Origin: Fasciolopsis buskii
Lineage: Eukaryota; Platyhelminthes; Trematoda; Plagiorchiida; Fasciolidae
Direction of reading: 5' to 3'
NCBI GenBank assembly: GCA_008360955.1
Contig: LUCM01008502.1
Location: 182,258-246,257, forward strand
Length of the DNA stretch: 64,000 nucleotides
Every line of letters starts with the position of its first letter. Position 1 is the stretch's first letter. Below are positions 47,228 through 57,893 of this stretch, piece after piece. The position numbers were made by a program, and so were the translations under genes. The notes under the pieces were generated by a model. That model worked only from the letters and a program-made list of their open reading frames with translations, was not told the DNA's origin and made no database searches.

Positions 47228-47911
47228 CTATAACTGCAGTGATGTGTAATTGTGAAAACTACTGGTAATAAAAGCGACTAGACTTTGCTGAGGGGGTTGA
47301 GATAAGACTTCGAGCGTTATATTCAGCCAATACCTCGGGCCCGATTCATAGGCTCTTTCTATTGGAATGTTAGGATCGCGCATGTTTAGAAAGTTTTGTA
47401 CGGTTATTGCCTTCCTAATTTCCTTTTTAAAGGTAACGAAGGCAGAAGTCGTCCCCATATGTAGGGATAGTTTATTCCACAGGGAGGAATATTTGATGAT
47501 AAGGTTTTTCCTAGGCGCTGTCCTCGACATGGGAACTGACGCCAAGAGCCCAGCTCGGCGCAAGCCATAGGGAAAGTTATTTCTTACTTGGGGTGCAGAG
47601 ATGCACACATTTTTACCATTAATCCTTTGGAAAAGGGAGAGGTTGTTATCGACTGGACGCAGCCATAAGGAATTCAGGTGTCGTTTTATGCAACGTTCCA
47701 TGTAGTTTAGGGAAAAAAAGCAGCCAAGAAGTCGTTTTGTAAATGTCCGCTGAATATTCTTAAGCTCGATTCTGCCACTCTGCCGCATGTTGGAACACAC
47801 GATGGGAAGATAGTTCAGGGTATGTCTTACATGTGGTTTATACATTAACAACTTGCTTTCCTGGTTTCTAAAGCTTCTGTGCGCCAACCCAAGTAATGCT
47901 GGATTTTGCAA
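47228..47911 (-). pseudogene. LINE 1 reverse transcriptase thumb/C-terminus
   Basis: A 227-codon open frame. It reads LLMYKPHVRHTLNYLPIVCS and RIELKNIQRTFTKRLLGCFF, which match the 'YK-VRP-LEYC-PVW' and 'LE-VQRRFTK--' blocks of CR1/jockey polymerases. Later it reads LIIKYSSLWNKLSLHMG, matching the 'F---R---LWN-LP' block, and ends with an extended tail. It is the best preserved part of the element and is intact over this span, though cut off from the palm by a frameshift near 47.9 kb. Confidence 0.8.
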
Positions 47912-48350
47912 TTTGTATCAGGGCGTGTTCTGCGAAGTTGAAAATGCTGCAGTAATGCAAACCCAGGTCTCTGAGAGTGTGAGGGGAAGGAATGACTTCT
48001 TGTTTAATTTCGAAGATTCCTGCAGGAATGTGGCATTTGTATGCAAGTTTGCTGCTTTTGTGGGCTAAGAATTTCAATGACCAAGCTGCGCACCTTGAAC
48101 CAGGCGACAGTAGGTAATCTTTTACATTATCTATGATGGTGTTTAGGTCACGAGATGGAAATGCGTATACGATTTTTATACCGTCTGCAAACGGGGAAGG
48201 AATACTACGCCTAATGATGTGGGAAATGTCGTTTATGTACGGCAGAAGCAGTAGTGGACCTGGTAAGCTTCCTTGAATAACCCCACTAGTAATCGGACGA
48301 GTCTTGGAAAGGGTTCCATTTACACTGAGTACCTGCATGATGGAGGCCAA
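47868..48350 (-). pseudogene. LINE 1 reverse transcriptase palm (SGVIQGSLPGPL, FADG)
   Basis: The frame contains ITSGVIQGSLPGPLLLLPYI, matching the 'SGVPQGSVLGPLLFLLYINDL' block, and then FADGIKIVYAF at about 48159-48191, the catalytic FADD block with the second aspartate changed to glycine. It overlaps the thumb frame by about 40 bases in another frame. That substitution alone should abolish polymerase activity. Confidence 0.8.
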
Positions 48351-48359
48351 ATAAGAAGA

Positions 48360-48620
48360 GAACCAAGTCAGAATGGGGGTTGTTATTAACGTAGCTCTTT
48401 ACTTTCATGAGAAACTAGCGATGGGATACGCGATCAAAAGCCTTTGCCATGTCTAAGAAAATCACAATCACCGAATTTCCGTCGATGATAGCCTTCGTCA
48501 CTATTTTTACCAAATCAGTCATGCAAGTAGAACGTGATTTAATTTGAAGGAAACCATGCTGACCGACGTCAATGAGGTCATGATCTAATTAGTAAGTTGT
48601 CGCCTTACTTTTCATTAATC
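48360..48620 (-). pseudogene. LINE 1 reverse transcriptase first palm block
   Basis: A minus-strand frame too short to list separately reads DVGQHGFLQIKSRSTCMTDL, then GNSVIVIFLDMAKAFDRVSH, followed by an in-frame stop. These are the 'QHGF--KRS--T-L' and 'FLDMAKAFDRVSH' blocks; the first catalytic aspartate (FLDMAKAFD, about 48432-48461) is preserved. The stop just after RVSHR and the frameshift into the next block show decay. Confidence 0.8.
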
Positions 48621-49121
48621 CTTCCATAATGCGAGAGACGACTGGGTGTGATTGATGGATCCGAAATTAGATGGCTCCTGCTTTGAACCGTTTTTGTGAA
48701 TTGGGACAATGACAGAGGTTTCCAATTGGTGGGGAAAAGTGCCACAATTTAAGGGAAGATTAGGTAGATTGGACAAAATTATAGGGATGTCTGCACCTCC
48801 AAATTCGAAGAGGGCTGAGGGAAGGTCCTCCAGTCCAACTTGGAAAGACGGCCTTACTTTTGACAATAGTGGTTTAATGTCACTTGGGTGAAAGCAGAAT
48901 CTCGGAGGGGAAGCGGAGGAGACTGGAGGAATGTCCAGTATGATGGTGTTGCCGTCAGTTTTCATAGAAGCGGAAAAATAATCACTGAACACCTCCGACT
49001 TCAGTAGAGGGTCATTTGCGCACGTGCCGCTGAATATGACTGACGTGATGTGCTTACTAGGTAGGGACTTGTTAGTTCTCAGTAGTTTTGTCAGTGCTGC
49101 AGCCTTGTTGGCAGAGTGCAA
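48615..49121 (-). pseudogene. LINE 1 linker and reverse transcriptase fingers
   Basis: The frame reads PLLKSEVFSDYFSASMKTDG, then SKVRPSFQVGLEDLPSALF, then FPHQLETSVIVPIHKNGSKQ and EPSNFGSINHTQ. This matches 'A--FS-YFSS---', 'L---K-S---G-D-IP---L', and 'P--WK-S-V-PIHK-G-----NYRPI' of the fingers domain. After that a frame change leads to the palm. Two substitutions in the NYRPI block (NFGSI) would weaken nucleotide binding. Confidence 0.8.
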
Positions 49122-49312
49122 CGCTTGAAGTTCTCTCTTTTAAAGAGAATCGGTAAGTGTCTTGATCTCCTTAGACAGACGGTTAACTTGCAATATCAGA
49201 GCAAATTCTTTTGTTCTTTTGAATCTTGTCTGGATTAAAGAATACTTTTTTGAGACGGCCCAGGGTGCTCATTCTTTTGGGGATGGTGCCACACTGGGTT
49301 AGAGTGATTAGA

Positions 49313-50219
49313 TCAAGGCACACTTAAATTTTTGCAAAATTGGTTGGTGGCCAGTTGGGGATCCACCAGTAGAAAGAAGCCGTCCCAATTCTGGCCACGA
49401 ATTATGGAAGGAAGATGGCTCCATAAGGCTCTGTGGTATGGTTTAGTGGAAGCTGAGGAGGAGAAAACGGACGATGAAACTAAAAATTCAAAAACAACAT
49501 GGGAATGGTCATATCCAGGTTGATTGTCGTCTATAGACGTGTGCAACTGGGCTAGGCCAGATATGAAGATAGGATCAAGACCACCCTCGGCCCTTATGTT
49601 TAATGAAATATGTTGTGTCCACCCACCCAGTCGTACACTGGAAAAAATGCAGAAAGGTATTTTGGGGAGGAGAAAGAAGACCAACAAATCCCTGGGGTGT
49701 TGAATTGGCCCGCTACCAGCTTAGGACCTGGAATGTCGACGGCCGCGATGAGCGCAACAATTGGGGATAAGAACTGAGACTGATGCGTACTAGGGAGCGG
49801 TGGATGCGACTAACCAGTAGGTCCTGATGCCCGATAGCCACAGTCAGCCAGATGAAATCTTTCAGTTTATTAAAGATAGGATGATTGTAAAATGAGGCTG
49901 AAAGGGTGTCTCTTCTGTATATCAGAGAGCCTCCCCCGCGCTTAGTTATCCTGTCTTTCCTAAAGTATTCGTAACCAATTAAAGCAAAGTCTCTGTCGGG
50001 GGTATTGCCGGTCAGCCATGTCTCAGTGATAGGAATGAAATCATATCTACGTGTATACACCAACAGGCGCAGCGTGTGCATCTTATTTAGTATCGAGCGA
50101 CCACTTAATAGCAACAATGAAAGTGTCTCAGTAGTAGTAGCATGTGAATGTGGATAACTAGAGTAAATGTCATCATGGACGTGTGATTTCATTTGGGATG
50201 GAAAGTCATTGCGAGACAA
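49313..50219 (-). pseudogene. LINE 1 endonuclease (EEP/APE-type)
   Basis: The frame 49713-50219 reads LLLLSGRSILNKMHTLRLLV, then YDFIPITETWLTGNTPDRDF, then EYFRKDRITKRGGGSLIYRR. These are the 'NARSL-NK---L', 'D-I-ITETWL' (with the metal-binding glutamate) and 'F-RDR--RGGG-A-Y-R' blocks. The second frame (49313-49687) ends GYDHSHVVFEF, a decayed version of the final 'SDHS-V-F-' block. The region with the GDFN block is broken between the frames. Confidence 0.8.
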
Positions 50220-50474
50220 GCAAGGAAGAATGGACGTTGATGGTAAGGCCTTTGGGTGATCATGTCCTATCGGGCCTGATTAATAAACTACGGTTGCTTC
50301 TAACCTGTTCATTGGTATGGGCGGTGAGCAACGTGCATTTGTTAGGGAGTGAAGAGGCTGTGCAACGGTGGTGGATGGTATGGTATGGCTGAGGGAAAAA
50401 CGGGTAAAATAAAGAGCATCCTTACGGCATTTGGAGCAAATCAATCGGTGGCAGGATTCTGGAAGTCTTGAATT

Positions 50475-51883
50475 CTAGCTGATTGGAATCCTTGAGATTT
50501 GGTCTGGGGAAGTGGGACAGTCGCTGTTGGCAGGTGGGCTTAGCATTGTGTTCATAGACGATAGACGGTCAGCCGAGGGTAACTCGGAAAAGTGTGGTCT
50601 TGTCCAGAGTTGCATATGGTTCATGCGTACGTTTGGGGGAACAGGTGACGGGCCAGCACTGCGGAAATCAGTTTTAGTTCTGGAACGGCAACCGAGGTTG
50701 AAGTTAAGATTATTAAATAACGTCGTTGGATGGGGTAGCGAGAGATGGTTCTTAGTGCTGCGGGGTTTGTTTGTGGTGCTGAAATGAGGAGATTGAGGTC
50801 TAACCGGGTTAGCCATACCTCCTAAAGGCGCTGAGCTATGTGACCATGGTAGATCTAATGGCACCGTGCCATTATTTATGGGCTTAGCGGGGATCTTAGG
50901 AGGTTGAAGAGGTTCAGTGTTTTGCGTGGACCTCTTCTTCTGAGGAGGGTCGCGACATAGTTGGTTAGAGAAAAGTCGCTTTTCTTTGTGTCAAGCACAT
51001 CAATTGTCACTTGCGGGCCTGCAACCTGTGACGGCAGGTTGGAGTGTGAGGGTGAACTACAGATACTGGCCTTGGCAATCGTACTATAGAGCGGGTGCGG
51101 GGTGGAAGGGTGTTTGAGTCTAACTGAACAAGGTGACGTTGCGTTGCTGTTGCCTAAGTGGGGGCATTTGGACGGGGGCTGAATTGTGGGGGGCGAGCTC
51201 GATATCTCTAGGTTTACAAAGGTAGAGCGTGAACCCGTGGACGGTATTGGCTCTAATGAATTTCTGTTGGGCCGGCGAACGGGTGACTGTTTTGGAGACA
51301 CAATGCCCATTTTGGGCGACTCCGCTGTAACGAACCGTGCAATGTTTCGTGGTGGCATCTTGGAAATCACATGCGTTTGACTGGAGTCGTGCGGAGTGTT
51401 GGCACAAATTGCCCTCGGGAGAGGTGTTTTGTCTACAGTTATTTTTATGTTTTTAAACGGCGTAGTTTCAGCGATAATACTTTGCTTGCTGATGAAGAGC
51501 ATCGCTAGAATCTTTGTCTGGAACTGTACCATGAGGGGGCAACTATGACGCTATGTCCGCTTCCGTAGCCTCGTCACTATACATGGTATGTGCGCCATGG
51601 CGCTAACCGCCATGAGCTGATCTCTAAGGCCATTCATAGGAATACGATCAGGGGTGTTAAAGACAATAACGTTACATGACCTGTCCACTCTACTCGATGT
51701 TTCGGGCGCCAGAACATCCAGAAAGTTGCCAGCGGCCACCAGGTCATGCTTGTCCAGCCGTGTTTCAGGGTCGATGAGGTGGGAAAGGGGTGCAAGCTTT
51801 GAGATAGCGTGCTCCAAATTGTTAACATGATCCATTAAATTGGATAATCTTCCTTCGAATATTTTCCCTGTCATGGGCTTCAC
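50475..51883 (-). pseudogene. LINE 1 ORF1 (coiled coil plus RRM-like domain)
   Basis: Frame 51551-51883 starts with a heptad-like stretch (LSNLMDHVNNLEHAISKLAP) and reads DRSCNVIVFNTPDRIPMNGL and then CIVTRLRKRT. Frame 50876-51532 continues MVQFQTKILAMLFISKQSII and FKNIKITVDKTPLPRAI. Together this is the coiled-coil/RRM-type core of a non-LTR ORF1 nucleic-acid-binding protein, followed by a long Ser/Pro/His-rich tail extending through 50475. At least two frame changes interrupt it. It would package element RNA. Confidence 0.65.
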
Positions 51884-52139
51884 CCACTAGGTCATTCGGT
51901 ACTACGGAGCATTGTCTCATTGTTCCCAAACGATGGCCAACTTTGGAGCGTCGTGTAGAGTTAGTTGTGCGAACACTGTCATTGGCGCATCTGGCTCGCT
52001 GACGAACACCACGAGCCACTCTGCTCTCATTTGGAAATTTAGTTTGGGAAGAAAATCCAAGTAAGGTTGTGGAAGGCGACCACTCATGGTTGGTACAAGT
52101 ATAGTGATGACAGGATACTGTGTGTAATCGGTTTGGCAC
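51822..52139 (-). pseudogene. LINE 1 ORF1 N-terminal region
   Basis: A 105-codon minus-strand frame directly upstream of the coiled-coil frame, basic and rich in Arg, Thr and Ser (for example RVARGVRQRARCANDSV). It has no domain of its own that I recognise. Its place and strand suggest it is the start of ORF1. The 5' end of the element cannot be fixed. Confidence 0.45.
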
Positions 52140-52140
52140 A

Positions 52141-53635
52141 GTCTTTGTGGGGGAAATGCTAAGGATTACTGTAGAACGACGTAACTTCTGAATACTTCAC
52201 AAGACTAAGTGAGCATCAACGGTGGGGAGCAGGTTATGAGTCTATAAAATGGGCCAAAAGGCAAATTAACAAGACAACAATACAACATGACAGATGACAG
52301 TCGTTAAATGACTGGCCAAATGTGACTTAAACCAAAATACCTTGAGTCACAGCGGGTTGATGTGAGGGGTACGGAAACTTTTGGATAGAGAAATGAGCGG
52401 ACAGGCTGAAAGATGTATCTACTCTTGAGGCGACTAAGCAGACCGGTTGAATTTACGTTTTATGGAATAAAAGCGTTTGCAATAAGGGCAGAACAGAGCT
52501 AGAAATGTGGCTGTGCAAGCCTAGACAAAAATTAGCAAAGCAATTAAACAGTGATCAAATCGTAAATTTCAATGATCAGAAACCTCAAGCCAATTTCATG
52601 TCTAAGGAAATGCTTCTTACTTAGCGAATAATGCGAGAACAACAAAACAGTGATTATAAAATCTCCACGATGACAACTCACTACGTGGGATGGTGGCACG
52701 AATTCTCTTCTCCAGGCTCGCCAGTGACCGCAGATGCAACGCAAACTCTCGCCAAAACTCCACTTCATCATATGCGCTGGTTGCTTATCCCTGTTAGGAT
52801 GCTAGTATCCGGATCTGGCACTACAGTACCGGACCTCGTAACCATAAGACAAACCAAGCCTCGCCAATGACCGCACCAGGTACCTCATCTCAGATGAACC
52901 ATTAAGACTGGCCAAAAGACTGGTTCTAACACTACTGAAATGCTGCGCAACCCCTCAAACTCCAGAGCCCTGCCGCCAAAGAACACCATAATCACCGGCA
53001 TTAAACAAGGACAACACTAGTCATTCATGGCAAGTGTATTTAAGGATTGATTGTAATTCTCACAAGTACTGGTTTGCTTCCCGCCACAAATCACAGTCCG
53101 CACCCAGCCGCACAAGTCAAGTGACCATTCTTGTGAGTTCCGTTGTCTCTCCGTCCATAATTCTTCATATAATTTCGTCCCGTAACTTGTTTGATGCAAC
53201 GTTGACGATTTCCTGCTATTTTGTCTTAAGCATTACTTTGACCATTGAACGCTGTTAATTACCATTCTCCGTCCACGTCAGATGATATCCACTGTAGTTT
53301 TGACTCATCTCCATCCCGCTACCACATCCATACTGATCTTCATCTTCGCCATATAACCCTCTTGATTTATGAAGAACCCGTCCAAGCGGCAACGTCCGCC
53401 AATGCTTCACAGCCAAATTTTGCGACAGCGATACGCACCTTTGATGCACTTAAACATGGGTTAACTAGCAGTGCGCGGTTGATAATCAGCCCCCAAAAGT
53501 CCTGGCGAAGGCTCATCTAACTTTGATTTAAAAGCTCCAAAGCTAGTGTTTAGCCTATCAAATTGCAGTTTTTATTCATAAGAGCACAGAAACGTTGCCT
53601 CTTCATGTCTGGTTTCTGTTTATCCTGTCTCCACT
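52141..53635. other. Unassigned stretch between LINE 1 and the BEL/Pao relic
   Basis: It may include the 5' UTR of LINE 1 and the upstream part of the BEL/Pao element. Minus-strand frames at 52544-52771 and 53017-53199 look partly protein-like (for example LYEELWTERQRNSQEW) but match no domain I know. No LTR pair was recognised by eye. Confidence 0.4.
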
Positions 53636-54151
53636 GTGCTATCCTTGTATAGATGCGATCTTACCTTGCGCATGCCTCCCGGATGTCGAGAAATATACAC
53701 TATATTGATGTTGCCAGGTTGTCTAGACATGCTGGCAAGAGCAGACGACAGTGGATTCGGCCTCCTAGCCCCGGACGGTAGCAGACCAGTGAGACGACCC
53801 AACATTGAACTGCAATACGTTGCGAAAGATCGTGGCCAAGTGCAGCTTTGGGAAGGTGCGGGTGCCATCTCGAATGAGGCCCCCGGCGAGTGCGAGATGT
53901 GCGGCATCGACCACAGATTAGCTGACTGTCCGAAGTTCCAAGTAGCCCCTGGAAAAGTACTGCAGCATGGCAAAGAACTCCGGAGCCTGCGCCATTTTTT
54001 TAAACAGGTCGCATCGTGCAACAAATTGCCGGATAATGTCCTGCAGCGATGGGAAAGATTGCCCGGGCAGGCACTTAAACTGCTTCGCCGGGCTGGTGTA
54101 TTGCCCGCCTATTATAATCCGAAGACTAGTACGGTTCGTTTGATTTTTTAA
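53636..54151 (+). pseudogene. BEL/Pao gag-like fragment with zinc knuckle
   Basis: A 171-codon frame. It contains ECEMCGIDHRLADCPKFQVA at about 53888-53947, the C-x2-C-x4-H-x4-C knuckle typical of the end of BEL/Pao gag, here followed by a helical basic stretch (LRSLRHFFKQVASCNKLPDN). The start codon and the capsid-like upstream part cannot be identified, because the first codons overlap unrelated sequence. Confidence 0.6.
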
Positions 54152-54399
54152 ACCATTCAAAAGCCAGTTTGCCTAGGCTCGGTTATCGTGCGAGTTGTCA
54201 CGCCACGGAGGTAGTAAAGGCGCTGGTCTTCGTCGAAACTGGATCAAATACGCCTTTGATGAGCGGAGAAGTTGCGCAAAAATCCCAACTTTTAAGGACT
54301 ACTTCGTAGTTGGCAGTGCGCGCTTTGGGGGAGACGCAGGTGGTGACTGCAGGCCCAGCAAGGTTTCCGCTTCTTTTGCCGGCTGACAACGAACATATC

Positions 54400-54700
54400 G
54401 AGCCAACGGAAGTGCATGCACTGCCCGGTCTGCCTATGTTTTCCTAGGACTCTACCGATTTAAATTTGAGCGGGTTGCCGCACTTGCGGGACTTGTGCAT
54501 GGTCAGCTGGGAAAGATAAAGAGTAGACCTGCCACCTACTTGATAAGCACCGGAGGCACAATTAAATGTTTCAGCGATTCGGTCATCTTCCAGCGCCACA
54601 CACAGCGTGCGTGGCACCAGGGTGGATAATATATGGTTTTTCAGGTGCACAGGTTCTGGTCATCTGCACCAGTGAGGGCAAGGAAAACGTAAAGGAACAA
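54400..54700 (+). pseudogene. BEL/Pao protease neighbourhood, degraded
   Basis: Short frames read ALPGLPMFS, then NLSGLPHLRDL, then RVDLPPT, APEAQ and RGTRVDNIWFF. This follows the BEL/Pao pattern after the protease: a linker, 'W-HL-DL', 'VDLLIG-D-PEA' and 'P-AV-T-LGW---G'. Each piece carries substitutions or stops. Identification depends on order and on the much clearer motifs downstream. Confidence 0.5.
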
Positions 54701-54877
54701 TTTAACCGGCTAAGCCATCAAGAATTTTGTGATGTAGATGATCACCGTAACGCATGTAGAGGCGACATGGTGGCATTTTGGGTGGTGCGAAGGCGGAAAA
54801 GAATTCTTCCGTGTCATTTTGAGGTGCCGCTCCCGTCATATAAGCAGGCCAAACCCACAGTAAATAAAAGAACATAG
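54566..54877 (+). pseudogene. BEL/Pao pol, region upstream of the RT
   Basis: The frame reads NVKEQFNRLSHQEFCDVDDH and then KRILPCHFEVPLPSYKQAKP with TVNKRT. It matches the conserved segment of BEL/Pao pol in which 'GHYE/FEVPLP-K---P--PNNR' follows an acidic linker. The glycine of GHFEVPLP is cysteine. Confidence 0.7.
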
Positions 54878-54989
54878 GTGCCGAAGAGGTTTTCGTACTC
54901 AAGAAAACAATTTTTCGGGGCAGACGGCTGTGGAGCGATACTCCTGGGTGATGTTACGCTACGAAATCCTCGGGTACCTAGAAAAGTTT

Positions 54990-55516
54990 GCTTTGCCCAC
55001 GTCGGGGAAAAAATATGGTCTTTCTTTTACCTACCGGTGCTAAGCCTTGGGGAACCAAAAGTACTTTGCGCAAGGTTGGATTGCGTATCAAAGTTTCAGG
55101 GAACTTTGCCCAGCGATCGAGTAGAGCAGGGGGAGGTTGGACTAAATCAGTGATCTAGGTTCTACGTCGCATTCGTATAAGTGAATTTGCGATATCCACT
55201 GATATAAGAAAATTTTTCTTGTAGGTGAAGGTGCCGGACAAAGACAAAAGTGCATTTCGTTTCTCGCGGTGGACTAAAAATGTCACAGGCGGGCCAGTAG
55301 TAGAGTACAGGACGACGCCCCTCACATTTGGTTTAATGTCGTCGCCGTTTTTTGCCATTTATGCACTACGACAGCCAGCGGCAATATACAGTGAGCCAAA
55401 TAAACGGGCGTAGTAAATAGCGCTGCCGAAAATGTTTATGTTGACAATTATTTTGTTTCGTTCGTTCGGGTGGACAAGGCCAAAGAACACGTGGTTGATT
55501 TGAGAAGAGTTTTCCA
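54990..55516 (+). pseudogene. BEL/Pao reverse transcriptase, inactive (YVDN)
   Basis: Frames read RLDCVSKFQGTLPSDRVEQG (the 'VFDCAAKF-GTSLND-LLQGPD' block), then KVPDKDKSAFRFSRW and VEYRTTPLTFGLMSSPFFAI with YALRQPA (the 'V-V---D--A-RFLW', 'EYRM---FG--SSP--A--AL' blocks), and then ENVYVDNYFVSF. The catalytic box at 55437-55448 is YVDN instead of YVDD, so the enzyme is dead. A stop and frameshift separate the blocks. Confidence 0.8.
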
Positions 55517-55533
55517 TATATATATACATAAAT

Positions 55534-56345
55534 GGCATGCTCATTTCTGTATTACACGCGGTTAAGGAGTTAGGGCTACGGTACTCGGGATCTTTCAACT
55601 TCCATGGGCAAGCCCACCACGAAACTGTCGTAGCCAACAGAACCGCTTCAATGATCCGAAGGGCGTTCCGCACTCAAGATTACAGGCTAATAATCTTCAA
55701 GTCCCACGATAGGCCCCACCTCAAATATTGTCCGATTATCTACACGCGCTTGCGTAAAGTTGATCGAATGGCAATGGAGAACGTGAAGCGGGCGTTTACT
55801 AGAAGCTTCTTTGGTCCCTCATCTATCCTAAGCTAAGTGCAAACTCTTTGATCTTGAACCACTGTGGCTTCGACGACTCAAATTAAACCTTGCATTTCTC
55901 CTTGATCTTTGTCATAATGACGTACATTCTGCCGCAAACGCCATTAATGATGCCGGTGGTCCCGCGTATCCACTTCGTAGTAGATACTACTAGGTAAAAA
56001 TAGTCCTCACTCGGCTATCGATCAGGGGAAATTCTTCACATTCGCTCACATTAAACTGCGGCCATGCCCAAATTTAGCTCAGCTTAAAGCCCAAGTTGCA
56101 GCGCTGCTAGACGTCTCGCTTTTGATTAATATGACAAGGCAGCGTTGGACTAGGTGAAATCTGTGGACATGGAATAGAATTTTAGTTTATGATAGAGTTT
56201 CCACTGCGCTCGTTGCTAGGACCTCTGGGAATTCACCTTCAGCTTTTGCTGTCCCACTTTCCTGCACTTTCCCGCTAATGCATTTTGAACCTCTCCTTCT
56301 CTCTGTAGCAAATGTTTCACCGTCGCCACTGGCATAACTAACTAA
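55534..56345 (+). mobile_element. 5'-truncated CR1-like LINE 3' end
   Basis: The frame 55537-55836 reads VKELGLRYSGSFNFHGQAHH, then RPHLKYCPIIYTRLRKVDRM and ENVKRAFTRSF. These are the late palm/thumb blocks ('VKDLG', 'RPHLEYC-P-W', 'VQRAFTR'). After a frame break it continues with LWLRRLKLNLAFLLDLCHN. The 3' end near 56330 carries ATAACTAACTAACC, a likely tail repeat. It starts right after the BEL/Pao YVDN block and an AT-rich run, so it probably inserted into or next to that element. It belongs to the same broad group as LINE 1 but a different subfamily. Confidence 0.7.
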
Positions 56346-57893
56346 CCATTAAGCCGTTCCCAGTGTGGGCTTACCAAAATGTCAACATAATATTAAATGG
56401 ACCGATGCTGTCATCACATCCTGCAGTTTCAATCACCTTCAGCTTGTGTGCTTCATGTCATCTGTGTCATGTCATCTTACGCTCTTTACTGGCTAAGCGG
56501 CGTCGGATGGGTCAGTCATGGCAACCGCAACCTGTCCCTGAAGCCGCCAATATAGCTCAGGTTTACTTACCAACTTTTGCGTAAAACTGCCATTATCAGG
56601 TTAATTCTAAGAACCACTGAAACCAACGGTCTATCCATTACATCATACAAACTGGAACTTCTTCAAAAAGAGGAAAAAACCAACAAAAACAGGTTAGGCT
56701 ATTCTGTAGTCTAGATTTTTTGCGTAATCTCAAAAACTCAGCCCTGTTTCCTTTATTTGGTCAGCAACGCAGAGCAGGCCGACCACAACAACTTTTAAAA
56801 AACCAACACCTAATGCTCCGTGATAAATACAAACTTGTTTGCAGCCGAATTACTTTGCGTCATACTGAAAACTGCAATGATACCTCTCCTGATCCCAGAA
56901 TGACCCTGGTCACCGTACCACATAAGCCCGGTTATTGTTAACTAGGGCACCTGTTCTATGCATCACCGACAAACCTTTAAGATTTTAGCTTTGGGTAAAT
57001 TCTCCACCGTCAGTAATAGCGCTTCTTTACTTTGACATCTTTATTTCTGGGCTACCGCTTTCTAATTCTAAGATTGATGATTACCACTAGACCTACGCTG
57101 AGAGCAATATTTGCAAACTGCCTCTGTAGTTTTTCTGTCACACTGTCAAACTTTGGTCGAACGATGTCTCCGTTTGTCTCAGGATGAACAATCATCGTAA
57201 CCCTGAAAAGGCACCCAAGCTTGACTATGTCGGCTGCTCTTTTGTTTCAGATGCCGTACCTAGACCATACGCGCTGTTACCGGTTCCGCCCTCGTAAGGG
57301 CAACCCAAGTCTATTAGATTCGCACTCCTGCTAGGAAGCTTCTGACCAAATCTGGCGCTCGAGTAATCAGCCGCTCAACCGAAACCTCGCCGCTGAGTGC
57401 CTTGGATAATCGTACGTGGATAGACCTTCTTGACTAGGCAAAAACACGATAACCACTGCCACCGGAACAGTCTGCGCACCATTCAAATTCCTTACCCGTA
57501 CTGTAGCCTAAGATCAAGAACTGCATCAGCAAAAACAACAGCACAGAGAACATCCATGGCTAGCTTATTTAAGAACTGTTTTACTTCCTACAAAAACGTT
57601 TTATTCTCCAAAAAACCCAGTCAAGTTTACCGCCAGCCGCGTGTGAATGCGATCAGCAGTCTTGGGAGATCCCTATTTCCTCCGTGAAAGAGGTCTCATA
57701 AAACCTCATCCTCTAAATAGTTTAGCGGTCTCCATGGTATTCCTCCGCCTTCTTTATTTTATTGATCCCTTTTTGTTGTTAAATGCCACCACCTTATCCA
57801 CTCTGCAGGATCTTCTGCTTCGTTTTGACTAGTTTCCACCCAAATGTCATACCCCTACCGCCCTTCGTCTCCTCAGCTTAACCCTTTTTTCCA
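56346..57893. other. Unassigned stretch
   Basis: No gene was recognised. Plus-strand frames at 56720-56941 and 57430-57687 are basic and may be old retroelement debris. They have no diagnostic block. Confidence 0.4.

Larger units (their letters stand above)
47228..52140 (-). mobile_element. Near full-length CR1/jockey-like LINE (LINE 1), inactivated
   Basis: Reading the minus strand downward, the order is ORF1 (52.1-50.5 kb), endonuclease (50.2-49.3 kb), linker and fingers (49.1-48.6 kb), palm (48.6-48.1 kb) and thumb/C-terminus (47.9-47.2 kb). Coding length and order fit a complete two-ORF element of about 4.9 kb. Frame changes and stops separate all parts. The element moves by nicking the target with its endonuclease and priming reverse transcription there; this copy cannot, because its catalytic boxes are broken. 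Confidence 0.85.
53636..55516 (+). mobile_element. BEL/Pao LTR retrotransposon relic
   Basis: Plus-strand frames, in order, show a gag-like region with a zinc-knuckle-type motif, an aspartic-protease neighbourhood, the conserved region upstream of the RT ('HFEVPLP'), and the BEL/Pao reverse-transcriptase fingers and palm ending in a YVDN box. Order and spacing match gag-pro-pol of this animal-specific LTR lineage. It is truncated after the palm; RNase H, integrase and the 3' LTR are missing. Stops and frameshifts occur throughout. Confidence 0.8.

Noticed and set aside
47228..47911. Intact host gene encoding a 227-residue protein
   Set aside because: The motifs match the C-terminal part of CR1/jockey reverse transcriptase and it overlaps the decayed palm frame.
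51551..52139. Host RNA-binding protein gene
   Set aside because: The RRM-like and coiled-coil frames lie directly upstream of, and on the same strand as, the LINE endonuclease and RT, and they are frame-broken. They are ORF1 of the element.
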